From positions 62,001-126,000 of the forward strand of contig NZ_JAUOTP010000003.1 of assembly GCF_030546695.1 (NCBI RefSeq): a DNA stretch of 64,000 bases. The letters run 5' to 3'. Below the pieces are notes generated by a model, which was given only the letters and a program-made list of their open reading frames with translations, was not told the origin of the DNA and did not search any database. This document shows positions 37,012-46,677 of this stretch, one piece after another. Within the stretch, counting starts at the first letter, position 1. Each line of letters starts with the position of its first letter. The translations under genes and the position numbers were made by a program. This stretch comes from Sphingomonas natans. GTDB lineage: Bacteria > Pseudomonadota > Alphaproteobacteria > Sphingomonadales > Sphingomonadaceae.

Positions 37012-38724
37012 ATGATCATCGATCTTGAGAAGGCGAGTGAAAACATCACGCTTCATACAGAGATCTGCATCGTCGGATCAGGCGCCGCTGGCCAGACGAT
37101 CGCGCGCCGTCTGCTTACGCTGGGTCACGAGGTCACTTTGCTCGAAAGCGGCGGGACCGATTACGAACTGGGAACAGCGGGTCTTAACGACGGAAAGATC
37201 GTCGGGCAGGCATACTACCCCCTCCGAGACGCGCGCCTCCGCTTCTTCGGCGGGACCACCGCCATTTGGGGAGGTCGCTGCGCCGAACTCGAACCGATCG
37301 ATCTGGAGAAGCGCGAGTGGATCCCCCATTCCGGCTGGCCTCTCGGTTGGCGCGAAATCCGTGACTATTACGAGGAGGCGCGGCCGTTGTTCGGGCAGCC
37401 GAACTGGCGGCCCGACATCAGCGACATGGTGGGCGCCGGGCTTACGATGCCTCCTTTCGACGAAGCACTCCTAACGACCCCCCTCTGGACGTTCGACACG
37501 AGCCTCAACCGATTTACTATAGGCCGTGCCGACGACATCGCCTCCCATCCGCGAGCCAGGATCGTCCTCCACGCCAACGTCACCAGACTACAGGCTAACT
37601 TGGAGGCAAGCTCCGTCCGTCGATTGATCGCGCGAACCATCGGAGGACGCCGCCTCGTCGTGCATGCCCGCGCAATCGTGCTTGCCGCAGGCGGCATAGA
37701 AACGCCACGACTGCTGTTGGCGTCACGGACAGAGATGCCGGGCGGGTTGGGCAATGGACACGATTTGGTCGGGCGCTTCTTCATGGAGCACCCGCACGCC
37801 CGCGGGGGGCGGATCGTGGGCGGCGCGGCGTGGCGGATGCTCAAGCTCTTCGCGCGTCGACATCGCATCGAGGGCCAGGACATGGCTGCGATGATCGCCA
37901 CAAGCCCGGCGCTGCAGCGCAAGCAGGGTCTTCTGAACTCCTCGCTCACGATCGTGGCCCGGCAACCCGAGGATGCGAGGAAATCTTTGGGGATGCGTAT
38001 CTATGACGGGATGAAACACGACATTCCACCCAACCGCGCGGGACGAGCCCTGTGGATGGGCGCCAAGAACTTCGCTTCCTCGGTCCAGCGCCATGTTGAT
38101 CCCGCTCGGCCCTGGGCTCTGTATAAGATGGGGCGTCTCGAGCTTTCGCTGCTGGTCCGCGCCGAACAAGCGCCGAACCGGGACAGTCGGATCACCATGA
38201 CGCGCGACGTCGATGTCGTCGGGATGCCGCGCGTCCAGCTAGACTGGCGCCTGACGGAGCTGGACAAGCGAAGCGTGATCGGACTGGTCGATGCGCTCGG
38301 TTCAGAGCTCCGTCGTCTTGGTCTGGGCCATGTCGAACGGGCGGAATGGCTAGATGATCCAAGACGTATTTGGCACAGCGACCCCCTCGTCTCGTCGCAC
38401 CCGCTAGGTGGTTATCACCACATCGGGACGACCCGGATGTCTTCCGATCCGCGCACGGGAGTCGTTGATCCGCACGGTCGTGTGCACGGCATCGCGAATC
38501 TCTACATCGTAGGATCGTCGACGTTCCCCACCTCCGGATGGGCGAACCCTACCGTCACGATCGCCGCCTTGGCCTTGAGGACAGGGGATCGGATCTCCGC
38601 CTCCTTGAAGCACCGCGAACAGCATCATCCAAGGCTTCAGGCCGCTTCGACCCGTTCGTCAGCTGGGGACAACCTTGGCCAACGCCCGATCGCACCTCGA
38701 ATGATGGCCGGCGGTGCCTCATGA
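37012..38724 (+). CDS. GMC-family FAD-dependent oxidoreductase
   Basis: 570 residues from ATG 37012, with GGAGG 4-5 nt upstream. The FAD motif is G22-S-G24-A-A-G27 in CIVGSGAAGQTIARR. The GMC C-terminal block has active-site residues in SSHPLGGYHHIGTTRM and SGWANPTVTIAALALRTGD. The FGGTTAIWGG segment (about residues 80-89) is the ADP/FAD-binding loop. No signal peptide is seen. These enzymes oxidise sugar or alcohol hydroxyls with a quinone, cytochrome or O2 as acceptor. It is followed by the OprB porin gene, so a carbohydrate substrate is likely. The last four bases overlap an ATG that is not the porin start I prefer. Confidence 0.88.
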   Translation: MIIDLEKASENITLHTEICIVGSGAAGQTIARRLLTLGHEVTLLESGGTDYELGTAGLNDGKIVGQAYYPLRDARLRFFGGTTAIWGGRCAELEPIDLEKREWIPHSGWPLGWREIRDYYEEARPLFGQPNWRPDISDMVGAGLTMPPFDEALLTTPLWTFDTSLNRFTIGRADDIASHPRARIVLHANVTRLQANLEASSVRRLIARTIGGRRLVVHARAIVLAAGGIETPRLLLASRTEMPGGLGNGHDLVGRFFMEHPHARGGRIVGGAAWRMLKLFARRHRIEGQDMAAMIATSPALQRKQGLLNSSLTIVARQPEDARKSLGMRIYDGMKHDIPPNRAGRALWMGAKNFASSVQRHVDPARPWALYKMGRLELSLLVRAEQAPNRDSRITMTRDVDVVGMPRVQLDWRLTELDKRSVIGLVDALGSELRRLGLGHVERAEWLDDPRRIWHSDPLVSSHPLGGYHHIGTTRMSSDPRTGVVDPHGRVHGIANLYIVGSSTFPTSGWANPTVTIAALALRTGDRISASLKHREQHHPRLQAASTRSSAGDNLGQRPIAPRMMAGGAS

Positions 38725-38903
38725 ATAATACGAAGCTCGTCCAAAAAGGCGTCTCGTGGCGACAATCCTCACAGCAATACCGGTGGCAGGCCACGCAGAT
38801 CATCCCTTCGACCCGGAATGTCTCGTTGAACCGACACCTCACCCATACGGTCGCCCCACCGCTCGTTCTTGATGGCGCCGGGGACGCCTTCGCAGTAGAT
38901 CGC

Positions 38904-40280
38904 ATGACACCGCGATTGCCCTGTCGCCGTCGGGCACAGTCAGCCATTTTAGTTCTCTCGGCATCGCTCTTGATAGGATGGAGCGGGACTGCTCTTGCTC
39001 AAAGCCGCGACGTTGTTCCCGATGCGAATCCCGACAGTTTGGCTGCAGATACGCAGGAACACGCGAGCGCGCCGCCGACGCTGACAGGCGAGTGGGGAGG
39101 CCTGCGGACCCGAATCAGGGACGCTGGCGTCGATTTGAACGCGTCCTACGTCAGCGAATTGGCGACGAACATCAGCGGGGGAGCGCGCAAGGACGCTACC
39201 GAGACGGGTCAGCTCGCGTTCGGCGCCGCGATCGACACAGAGAAGCTGTTCGGCCTGCGTGGTGGCTTGGTCCAGGCAAGCATCACCTATCGGCGCGGTC
39301 ACAATCTCACGGATCGAGCCGGATTGGGACTGCTCCAGCAGGTTCAGGAAGTCTACGGACGTGGACAGACCTGGCGACTGACGCGTCTGTGGTATCAACA
39401 GAGCCTCGGCGGCGGGGTCGATGTGAAGCTCGGGCGCATCCCTGGTGGGGGCGAGTTCAATGCCTTCTCGTGCGACTTCATGAATCTCAGCTTGTGCGGA
39501 GCGCCGGCGGGCAACCTCGCGGGTGACTACTGGTATAATTGGCCGATCAGCCAGTGGGGCGTGAGGCTCCGCATGAAGAAAACGCGCTGGTATGCGCAGG
39601 CCGGCGTCTACGAACAGAACCCGCGCAACCTCAACAACAGGTTCATCGTTGGTTACTTCCATGGCGCCAAAGGCGCACTCGTGCCAATGGAAGTGGGCTA
39701 CACGCCTCGGCTCGCCGCTGGCCTGCCGGGCATCTATCGGCTTGGCGCCTGGTATAATACCGCCAACGCCAACGACCTTCTGCTCGACGGGTCGCACCGC
39801 CCCTATGCCGTTACCGGACTGGCGCCATTGCGGCGGGACGGGCGCTACGGGGCCTATGTCATGCTCCAGCAGCAGATCACCGGAGCCGCGAAGCTCGACG
39901 CCAACGGCCAACCTAGCACCATCAAGGGACTCACGCTGTTTCTGAACATCACCCAGACTGACCGCCGGACGCAGCGGACGGACAACCAGATTTCAACCGG
40001 GCTATTCCTGACCGGTGCGATCGCCTTCCGCCCCCACGACGACATCGGGCTGGGTTTCGCGAGAACCAACGTAAACGGCCGTGCCGACCGCTCGGAAGGT
40101 CTCTCAGACCCGGGAACGCCGAGAGCGAAAGCAGAGTATGCCGGGGAATTCTTCTACAGTGTTCATCTCGCTCCTTGGCTGATCCTGCGCCCCAACTTCC
40201 AATACGTCCTTAACCCTGGCGGGCGGGCGGCACTACCGGACGTGGTCGTGCTCGGGCTCAAAAGCGCGATCACCTTCTGA
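38904..40280 (+). CDS. carbohydrate porin, OprB family
   Basis: 458 residues from ATG 38904, which starts the signal peptide (MTPRLPCRRRAQSAILVLSA...ALAQ). An earlier in-frame ATG at 38721 overlaps the previous stop (ATGA) but would place 61 extra residues before the signal sequence. The OprB pattern begins at LTGEWGGLRTRIRDAGVDLN and continues with KLGRIPGGGEFNAF through a 16-strand barrel ending in LKSAITF. It lets sugars across the outer membrane by diffusion. It is probably cotranscribed with the GMC gene and ended by the terminator at 40373. Confidence 0.9.
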   Translation: MTPRLPCRRRAQSAILVLSASLLIGWSGTALAQSRDVVPDANPDSLAADTQEHASAPPTLTGEWGGLRTRIRDAGVDLNASYVSELATNISGGARKDATETGQLAFGAAIDTEKLFGLRGGLVQASITYRRGHNLTDRAGLGLLQQVQEVYGRGQTWRLTRLWYQQSLGGGVDVKLGRIPGGGEFNAFSCDFMNLSLCGAPAGNLAGDYWYNWPISQWGVRLRMKKTRWYAQAGVYEQNPRNLNNRFIVGYFHGAKGALVPMEVGYTPRLAAGLPGIYRLGAWYNTANANDLLLDGSHRPYAVTGLAPLRRDGRYGAYVMLQQQITGAAKLDANGQPSTIKGLTLFLNITQTDRRTQRTDNQISTGLFLTGAIAFRPHDDIGLGFARTNVNGRADRSEGLSDPGTPRAKAEYAGEFFYSVHLAPWLILRPNFQYVLNPGGRAALPDVVVLGLKSAITF

Positions 40281-40372
40281 TGTTGTTTTCATCAAAATCA
40301 TCGAGCGTGCAAAGTACGACCTTGGTCAAAAGCAGCTTCCCCTTCAGGCCGCACCCCTCCCCGGCCTGATCT

Positions 40373-40408
40373 GGCGTCGGGACGGTCCGCCGTCCCGACG
40401 CCCTTTTT
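40373..40408 (+). terminator. Rho-independent terminator after oprB
   Basis: A perfect 13-bp stem GGCGTCGGGACGG/CCGTCCCGACGCC (40373-40385 and 40390-40402) with a 4-nt loop is followed by C and TTTTT at 40404-40408. It lies 93 bp after the porin stop and 35 bp before the convergent lyase stop. It is the strongest terminator seen in the window; it has no T run in the minus direction. Confidence 0.85.
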
Positions 40409-40442
40409 GATATTGAAGGCTGTGTAAGGTAGGGCTGGCGAT

Positions 40443-41718
40443 CTAGCTCTTGGGAACGGACGTAGGCAACGTGGCGCCCCGTCCCGGCCAACGCTCATAA
40501 AGAAGCTGCGTCTCCGCGCTCGGTTCAGGTGCAGCGTAGTCGGAGGACCGCCAAGCCCAACCTGCGCGCGTCATCAAGTCAGACAGCTCTCCCTTTGGCA
40601 CGCTGAGCTCAGGATATGGCCAACGCTCCGGCTTCTGCACGTAGCCTGCCAGGAGATCGGTAGCGGAACGAAGACCTCGGCCTCTGCCGTCACGATAGTC
40701 CCATAGATCCGTTCCAAGACACGCAGCGACGTCAGCAACGTCATATGCCGCGGTTAGCGCGTAAATCGAGTAGTGGAGGCTCCGCGTCCGCGCCAGCTCG
40801 CGAGGCAGGCGCCCATCACGCGCGAACTGCACAGAGATGCGACGCTTCGGAAATGCCTGCACGACCGCGCGGGCGACATCCGGTTTGCCCGCAAACAAAG
40901 CGAAACGGGTCAGCTGGGCATCGAACCACATCCCGTGATTATTGTTCGCTGCCCGCTCCGCGCGTCCATTCGGGCTCTGCTGCATCCAGTCGACGTATCG
41001 CGAAAACCATTCCTCAAGACCGGCCTGTTCCTCGGGAGCGAGGGCGGCACTCGATTTCATCAGGCCGATCGCCTCGACAACGCGGAGAAGGCGACTGGTG
41101 TCCAGCACCCCCTCCTTCCGACCCGACACTCTGCCCGGCACCCCTTGCGCATAGTCCATGTTCGGGTTCATCCGGGTGCTTGGATCTAGAAACCAAGCGC
41201 GGATAAACCTGGCGGCCGCCTCGGCATACCGGCGCTGGCCAGTATAGTGGTAGGCAAGCGCCAGGTCCGCGACGGCATTGCTCATCGCGTCCATGCGCGT
41301 CGCGTCGAACGCGTTGGTGGCGCGCTCCGGGTTCACCTCGCCGTCGCGGCGGATGTAGGGGCGCTGAAGATTCGTCTTGTCCGGCCACCAATATGGACCA
41401 ATGCTCATGTAGTCGTGACGGTCCCCCGATGGTGGCAGGCTGCTTTTGTCGACGACGCTGAAACGCTTCAAGCCCATCGCCGCGTCGGCACGCGCTACCA
41501 GTTCGGCGACAGTGCGAGCGAGCGCCGGATCGTTTGCCTGGCGCGTCTTCAGAACCGCCAGCTGATCCTCCTTCCAAATGATCAAGCTCGGACCGCCGAG
41601 ATCGCCGTTGAGGTCTGCGGCACAGCGATCAGAGACGATTGCTCCGTAGGCTCGTGTAGAGCCATACGGCGCGACGCCCAGTTCCAATGCCGCGATAACA
41701 AAAAAGAGTGAGGCGCAT
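40443..41718 (-). pseudogene. alginate-lyase family protein (PF05426), frameshifted in signal peptide
   Basis: The body (41687-40443, 414 codons) has the family blocks YWWPDKTNLQRPYIRRDGEV, the catalytic-type Asn-His in ERAANNNHGMWFDAQ, and LHYSIYALTAAYDVADVAA. The natural start is the ATG at 41718, which overlaps the TGA of the TonB receptor (TGATG). From it the frame reads MRLTLF, then leaves frame at a run of six T (plus-strand A at 41700-41705). With five T it would read MRLTLFVIAALELGVAPYGS, a good signal peptide in frame with the body. So one base is extra, either a real mutation, a reversible tract or a sequencing error. The family cleaves uronate glycans by beta-elimination in the periplasm. 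Confidence 0.8.
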
Positions 41719-44648
41719 CAAAACACCACACGCACACCGGCATAGTAGGTTGGGCCGCTAGCGCTGACCTCCGTAACGCTATCGTATCCCCCTTTGAAGA
41801 ATATGTCGCGGGTGCCCGTAATGTTCTGGGCCTGAGCCTTCAGCTGGACGTGATCGTTGATGTTGTATTGGACCGACACGTCTAGGAAGTCGGATCCCCG
41901 AACAGAGCGGTTGGTGCTGCTGTTCGGCTTGTAGTAGTTCGACCGGTAGCGGTAGAATCCACGTATCGAGAAGCCATACTTCTCCCACCAGATCGATGCG
42001 TTCGCATTGTATTTCGACGAACCAATCAGATTTGCCGGCTCCACGTAAGGCGCCAGCGTCGACGGATCCGGATACGCGAAGTTGGCATGGACGTAATTGA
42101 AACCGCCGCTGACCCCGAAGCCGTCGAGGGGAGCGGGCAACCAAGCCAGTTGATGGCTTCCACTCACCTCCAGTCCATAGAGGCGGCGCGTGGTGTCATC
42201 GTTTATCGGGGCAATCGAGCTGATAGTGATCGGCGCACCGTTCACTACCAATGTGGTCGAACGCGGCGCGCTCCTCGCGATCACCGCGCCCTTCAGCCAT
42301 TTATAGTAGGGCGCCAAGGAAAACGATGTGTCCTTATTGAGATAGAGCTCCATCGAGACGTCCGCGTTCCAACCCATCAAAGGCTTGAGCGCCGGATTGC
42401 CCGTGGTGCTGTTTGCAAGTGCATCCTGAACGGTTGTCGCGGTCGAGCTGGCGGCACCGATGGCGACACCGGCCCCGAAGCTCTCGATGCCCGACCGGGA
42501 GAGAGACCGGTATCCCGCAAGGCGCAACTTCACTTTCTCAGAGACGTCAAACGCTATGTTGGCGCTCGGGAGCCAGTAGGCATATCTACCCTTCTGCGTG
42601 GACTCCACGACGGTCGCCCCTGCGACGGGATTGACCACGAAGAGCCCGGAATTTGGATCGATCACGACCGAGACGGGCACGTTAAAGCCCTTGGAATCGA
42701 TAGTGGTGCGGACGTAGCGCACACCCGCGTTTCCGGACACGGGAACGTCCCCGACCTGGCTCCGAAAATTGGCCATCGCGTAGCCCGCCCAAATGCGCTC
42801 GCGCACGTTGATGTCGCTTGGATCCCGCGTCTCTGTCGGAAAGGGCAGTCCCTCCGAGCCGCCCGTAAATGTCCGATAGAGGCAGTCGTTGTCGAAGGTG
42901 GCCCAAGAGGAGATGTTCGTCTTGGAATCGTGCATGAAGTCGTTTGTCGGGAAGGACGTGCGGCACTGCTGATTGCCGGCGACCGAGAGCGCAGGCGCAA
43001 TGGTGTCGAGATCCGTGTTAGCAGCGTTGTCGTTCGTGCGCCGATGCGAGGAATACCGTCCGCCGACCTTCAGCGACTGGAGGAAATCGCCATCGAGGTC
43101 GTAGGACCCGTCGACGCGGCCCGCGTAGATCTTATCCCGTCGGTTCGTCGCGAGCCGGTTCCGGGCATATCCCGCCAATGTGTAGTTAGCGGGATCGTTG
43201 ATGTTGAAGTTGCCGAAGGACACGCTTGGGACGGCATCCCGCGTATTATCGAAGACATAGGCTACGCGGGTGTTGGAGCGCAGTCGGGTTGCCTTCTGCG
43301 TCTCTGTGCGATGCGACCCCGAATATGAGGCGTCGGCCACGAGCGTCAGCTGGTCGTGCTTCCAATTCACGGTCCCGCCGCCGCCGACATACGTCTCATT
43401 CCTCTGGCGACGCTCGTTCTGTGTTTCGAGGTTGGAGTTGCCAGCGTATCGGAGCAGCGCCCCGGCGGAGTCGTCGTTTCCGACACCACCGATAATCTGC
43501 GGCTGGATGCCGCGAGTGGCCTCCGTGATGGAGAAGATGAAGCGTCGCTCCAGGCTGCGCCGCTTCGAATATTGTCCGTCGAGCGAGATATCGAGTTCCG
43601 AGGTCGGTTTCCACTCGAGGGCGCCGATGAGCGCGTCACGCTTCTCGTTGGTGACATTTGCGCGCCAGGCCCGGCTGCTCGTCGCGAAGTAGCGGCCTCC
43701 CACCGTGCTACCAGTTGGTGCGGTGACGGCGTTACTGCAGTTCGTGGCACTCGTGCCGGGAGCATTCGCCGACGTCGTGCACGGCACGAATGCCGAATTT
43801 GTCGTGTAGTAGTCCTCGGGCGCGGTAGTGTCCTGACGCTGGTAGCCTATGCTAACGCCGATATCGCCGATCCCGGTCTCGAACTGGTCGGTGTAGGACA
43901 GGTTCGCGCGGTAGCTGGCGCCAGTCCTTCCAAGATTGTCGTTTTCTTGCGGCGAGTAAGCCCCACGCACCTCGGCCACAATGCGGCGCTTGCCGTAATC
44001 GAGCGGCTTCAGCGACCGGAGGTCAATGATACCGGCCGAACCGCCCTCGACGAAGTCCGCCTCCTGCGACTTGTAGACGAGGACGCCGTTGACGAGTTCG
44101 GAAGGGAATTGCTGGAACGCAACCGAGCGGTCGGCGCCGGCGCTGCTGACTTCGCGCCCGTTGAACGTCGCGAAACTCAGCGTCGGCCCAAGACCGCGCA
44201 CAGAGATCTCGTTGGCGTTGCCCTTGAAGCGATCCGACGTCACGCCGGTGATCCTCGTCAGTGTGTCACCCACCGAATTGTCGGGCAGAGCACCTATCTG
44301 GTCATTGACGATGCCGTCGAGAATGACGGCTGCGCTGCGCTTCGTCTCCAACGATGAGCGTTGAGTCGCGCGCGCTCCGCTGATGATGATTTCATCCTCT
44401 TTTGAAGCGTTTGCAGTAGTGGCGACGCCCTGGGCCGGCATCGCCGCCGTTTCGGGTTCAGCTACCGGGTTGGGTTGCACCGACGAAGACTTGATGCTCC
44501 CTTCGACAGGCGAACTGGCGGCGGCCCCCGGGGACTGCGCGTTGTCCACCGTCTGCGCAATCAACGGCGCCGTGACGCCTACCATGGAGGCAAGCAGCAT
44601 AACTCGCAGGGCAAGTTGCCGCTGCGGATCCGACCTGGTGTCCGTCAT
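41718..44648 (-). CDS. TonB-dependent receptor, large carbohydrate type
   Basis: 976 residues from ATG 44648, chosen by the ribosome binding site GGGGAG 7 nt upstream; the frame is open to 44855 but that part is not a signal sequence. The signal peptide includes LALRVMLLASMVGVTAPLIA. A long Ser/Ala/Pro linker precedes the TonB-box region DEIIISGARATQRSSLETKR, the plug (ADFVEGGSAGIIDLRSLKPL) and a large barrel. Length and plug style fit the caulobacter/sphingomonad class of oligosaccharide receptors. It shares an operon with three lyase-like proteins, so it probably imports the oligouronides they make. Confidence 0.94.
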   Translation of the reverse strand: MTDTRSDPQRQLALRVMLLASMVGVTAPLIAQTVDNAQSPGAAASSPVEGSIKSSSVQPNPVAEPETAAMPAQGVATTANASKEDEIIISGARATQRSSLETKRSAAVILDGIVNDQIGALPDNSVGDTLTRITGVTSDRFKGNANEISVRGLGPTLSFATFNGREVSSAGADRSVAFQQFPSELVNGVLVYKSQEADFVEGGSAGIIDLRSLKPLDYGKRRIVAEVRGAYSPQENDNLGRTGASYRANLSYTDQFETGIGDIGVSIGYQRQDTTAPEDYYTTNSAFVPCTTSANAPGTSATNCSNAVTAPTGSTVGGRYFATSSRAWRANVTNEKRDALIGALEWKPTSELDISLDGQYSKRRSLERRFIFSITEATRGIQPQIIGGVGNDDSAGALLRYAGNSNLETQNERRQRNETYVGGGGTVNWKHDQLTLVADASYSGSHRTETQKATRLRSNTRVAYVFDNTRDAVPSVSFGNFNINDPANYTLAGYARNRLATNRRDKIYAGRVDGSYDLDGDFLQSLKVGGRYSSHRRTNDNAANTDLDTIAPALSVAGNQQCRTSFPTNDFMHDSKTNISSWATFDNDCLYRTFTGGSEGLPFPTETRDPSDINVRERIWAGYAMANFRSQVGDVPVSGNAGVRYVRTTIDSKGFNVPVSVVIDPNSGLFVVNPVAGATVVESTQKGRYAYWLPSANIAFDVSEKVKLRLAGYRSLSRSGIESFGAGVAIGAASSTATTVQDALANSTTGNPALKPLMGWNADVSMELYLNKDTSFSLAPYYKWLKGAVIARSAPRSTTLVVNGAPITISSIAPINDDTTRRLYGLEVSGSHQLAWLPAPLDGFGVSGGFNYVHANFAYPDPSTLAPYVEPANLIGSSKYNANASIWWEKYGFSIRGFYRYRSNYYKPNSSTNRSVRGSDFLDVSVQYNINDHVQLKAQAQNITGTRDIFFKGGYDSVTEVSASGPTYYAGVRVVF

Positions 44649-44719
44649 TCTCATTCTCCCCTGTTTGCCCGATCCGGGCTTCTGACTGTTGTGCCGACCT
44701 AGCTCTAACCCGAGGCCGG

Positions 44720-46594
44720 CTATCGATATGTAAGGCTCCAGCCGACAGACAGCGGGCTCGCCATGGTCGCAGCGCCACGTTCGCACAGTGCTCGGCTCGA
44801 GAGTGGGCCGGTCGGCGCGCGGTAGGGTGCCGCGTTCACCTCGGCCGCCCTGCACCTCTGGAAGCCCTGCACATCGAAGCGCGTGACTTCCCCCTCCCCA
44901 TAACTGATCGCACCGGCCGCCTGAACGACCGGCTTCGAAGAGAAGCTCGCAAACTCGAGTGAGATGTTCTTAACCTTGAGCGGCTCGGCCGGAACCATCC
45001 GATCCGTGCGGGTGATATGACCGGGGCTGAAGACATAACGCGTCTCGAAGGAGAGCCGTTTGTCCTTCACCGCATCGTCACCACCGATGCGATCCGCGGC
45101 GTCCTGCCGATAGGTCACGATCGTGGTAATGCCGTTTAGCTCAACGGTCACATCCCGAAACCAGGCGAGCGGCATCAGCACCGTGCCATCTTGTAGCGTG
45201 ACCTGCGGCACGAGCTGGGGGAAGGTCGCGTCAGCGGAACCGGACAGCATTCCCGTGGAGGCGGGGATCGGAAAGTAGGCGTTGTGCATATGCTGCCCGT
45301 CTGCCCCATTGATGAGCGGCAGTCCGATGACGTGTCGTCCATCCCGCAGAGTGAGCAGGGCGCGGTCGTAATCGCCCTTGGCGAACCAGGTGAATGTCGA
45401 TTTGGGAAGGCGATCAAGCCAAGCCGCATAGCCTGGATCGGTCGGCTTGCTTCTGAAGCCGAGATCGTTCCATTCCTCGTTCGTATAGACATACTGACGA
45501 GCAAGGCTCAGGTTTTCGCCGAGAATGCGATACTTCTCGCGATAGCCGTCAGTGCGACGCCCTTTGTCCCACATGTTCACTGATCCCGTGTCTGCATCGA
45601 TCCAGAAATCGACGTATCGGGCAGCGATCCGAGAGGAGAACGCGTAGGCCATCCGCTGTTCCTCCGGAGTGAGCACTCCGAGTTCGGCGGCTGCGGTCAT
45701 GACCTCCAGAAAGCAGGTCTCACCGTAGGGCCCGATGCTACGTCCATACTCGAAGCCCTCACCGGTTAAGTTGAAGCGCGGCAGCATGAGATCAACTGAC
45801 TTGCGCAACCACTCCCGCACTTCGGGGGGCGGGGTCCTGCCGGTTTCGATCAGTCGCTGTGCGATCTCCCCGATCAGAAGCACCGAGTAGCGGTCGAAGC
45901 GACCTTTACCGTCCGTCTCGTCCGCGAAGCCGAATGCGCCCGAGTATTTGCGGTAATGGTCGAGCATCTTCTCGAACAGGGCGTCACTGCCGCTTGCATC
46001 CTCCCAGCCGAGAAGCATGCGCAACCGTGCGATCGAAAAGGCCACGCCGAAATAGTTGTTCGGCAGCTCGATGAGGGTCAGGTCGTCGGTGCGGACGAAA
46101 CGTCGCCAGTCTAGCTTCTCGCGCAGCTTTCGCTGGGTTTCAGCGCTCACGGCAGAGTCAAGCAGTCCCGCCTTCTTCAACGAATAGAGTGCAGAAATGT
46201 AGTAATACATGCCCCAAGAGTCGTTATCGTCCTCGACAGTCATGTCGGCGATTTGTCGGAAGCCCGCCAAGTATGTCTGAAAACGGGGATCGGAATGCGG
46301 CGTATCGAGGAGCAGCAGGGCGAATGCGCCTGCGATCTTTCCCGGCAGGAACTTGTCATGGGCATCGAACACCGGAACCCCGTCCAGCCGCATGGCCCGC
46401 TTCTCGCGCAACGTTTGATCAAGAAGAGCCGCAAGCTGGGGCATGAGACGGGTCCGGATCGTCACGTCCATGGGGGCCACGGTGCCGTAGACTGGGCCGT
46501 GCGGAGCCGCAGCGGCAGTCTCGGCAACGCCCGGCGTTCCTGAAGCCAGCATCACAGTCATCCCCACGAGTCGAAGAGATTTTGAACAAATCAT
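44720..46594 (-). CDS. secreted toroid polysaccharide-lyase-like protein
   Basis: 624 residues with a signal peptide (MICSKSLRLVGMTVMLASGT...). The first about 380 residues are helical and read like an (alpha/alpha)6 toroid: SWGMYYYISALYSLKKAGLL, then ELPNNYFGVAFSIARLRMLL and EYGRSIGPYGETCFLEVM. The rest is beta-rich (RHVIGLPLINGADGQHMHNA). The layout recalls heparinase II/III- and chondroitin-lyase-like polysaccharide lyases, in which Asn, His and Tyr act in a beta-elimination; candidate residues are in LPNNY and GPYGE. I cannot place it in a defined PL family. It lies between two TonB receptor-linked lyase genes. Confidence 0.75.
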   Translation of the reverse strand: MICSKSLRLVGMTVMLASGTPGVAETAAAAPHGPVYGTVAPMDVTIRTRLMPQLAALLDQTLREKRAMRLDGVPVFDAHDKFLPGKIAGAFALLLLDTPHSDPRFQTYLAGFRQIADMTVEDDNDSWGMYYYISALYSLKKAGLLDSAVSAETQRKLREKLDWRRFVRTDDLTLIELPNNYFGVAFSIARLRMLLGWEDASGSDALFEKMLDHYRKYSGAFGFADETDGKGRFDRYSVLLIGEIAQRLIETGRTPPPEVREWLRKSVDLMLPRFNLTGEGFEYGRSIGPYGETCFLEVMTAAAELGVLTPEEQRMAYAFSSRIAARYVDFWIDADTGSVNMWDKGRRTDGYREKYRILGENLSLARQYVYTNEEWNDLGFRSKPTDPGYAAWLDRLPKSTFTWFAKGDYDRALLTLRDGRHVIGLPLINGADGQHMHNAYFPIPASTGMLSGSADATFPQLVPQVTLQDGTVLMPLAWFRDVTVELNGITTIVTYRQDAADRIGGDDAVKDKRLSFETRYVFSPGHITRTDRMVPAEPLKVKNISLEFASFSSKPVVQAAGAISYGEGEVTRFDVQGFQRCRAAEVNAAPYRAPTGPLSSRALCERGAATMASPLSVGWSLTYR

Positions 46595-46677
46595 TATGTT
46601 ACCTTCTGCTGCGACACGCTTTGTCCAACTGTTATTGTCTCGATTATCCTCGAGCTATTGCTGCCCTGAGCAGAAAA

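Noticed and set aside
38721-38724. ATGA overlap as the OprB start
   Set aside because: It suggests coupling with the GMC gene, but it would put 61 unconserved residues before a perfect signal peptide at 38904.
42087-43328. Plus-strand frame of 413 codons antisense to the large TonB receptor
   Set aside because: Shadow of the receptor gene; no recognised domain, and the receptor frame is complete and conserved.
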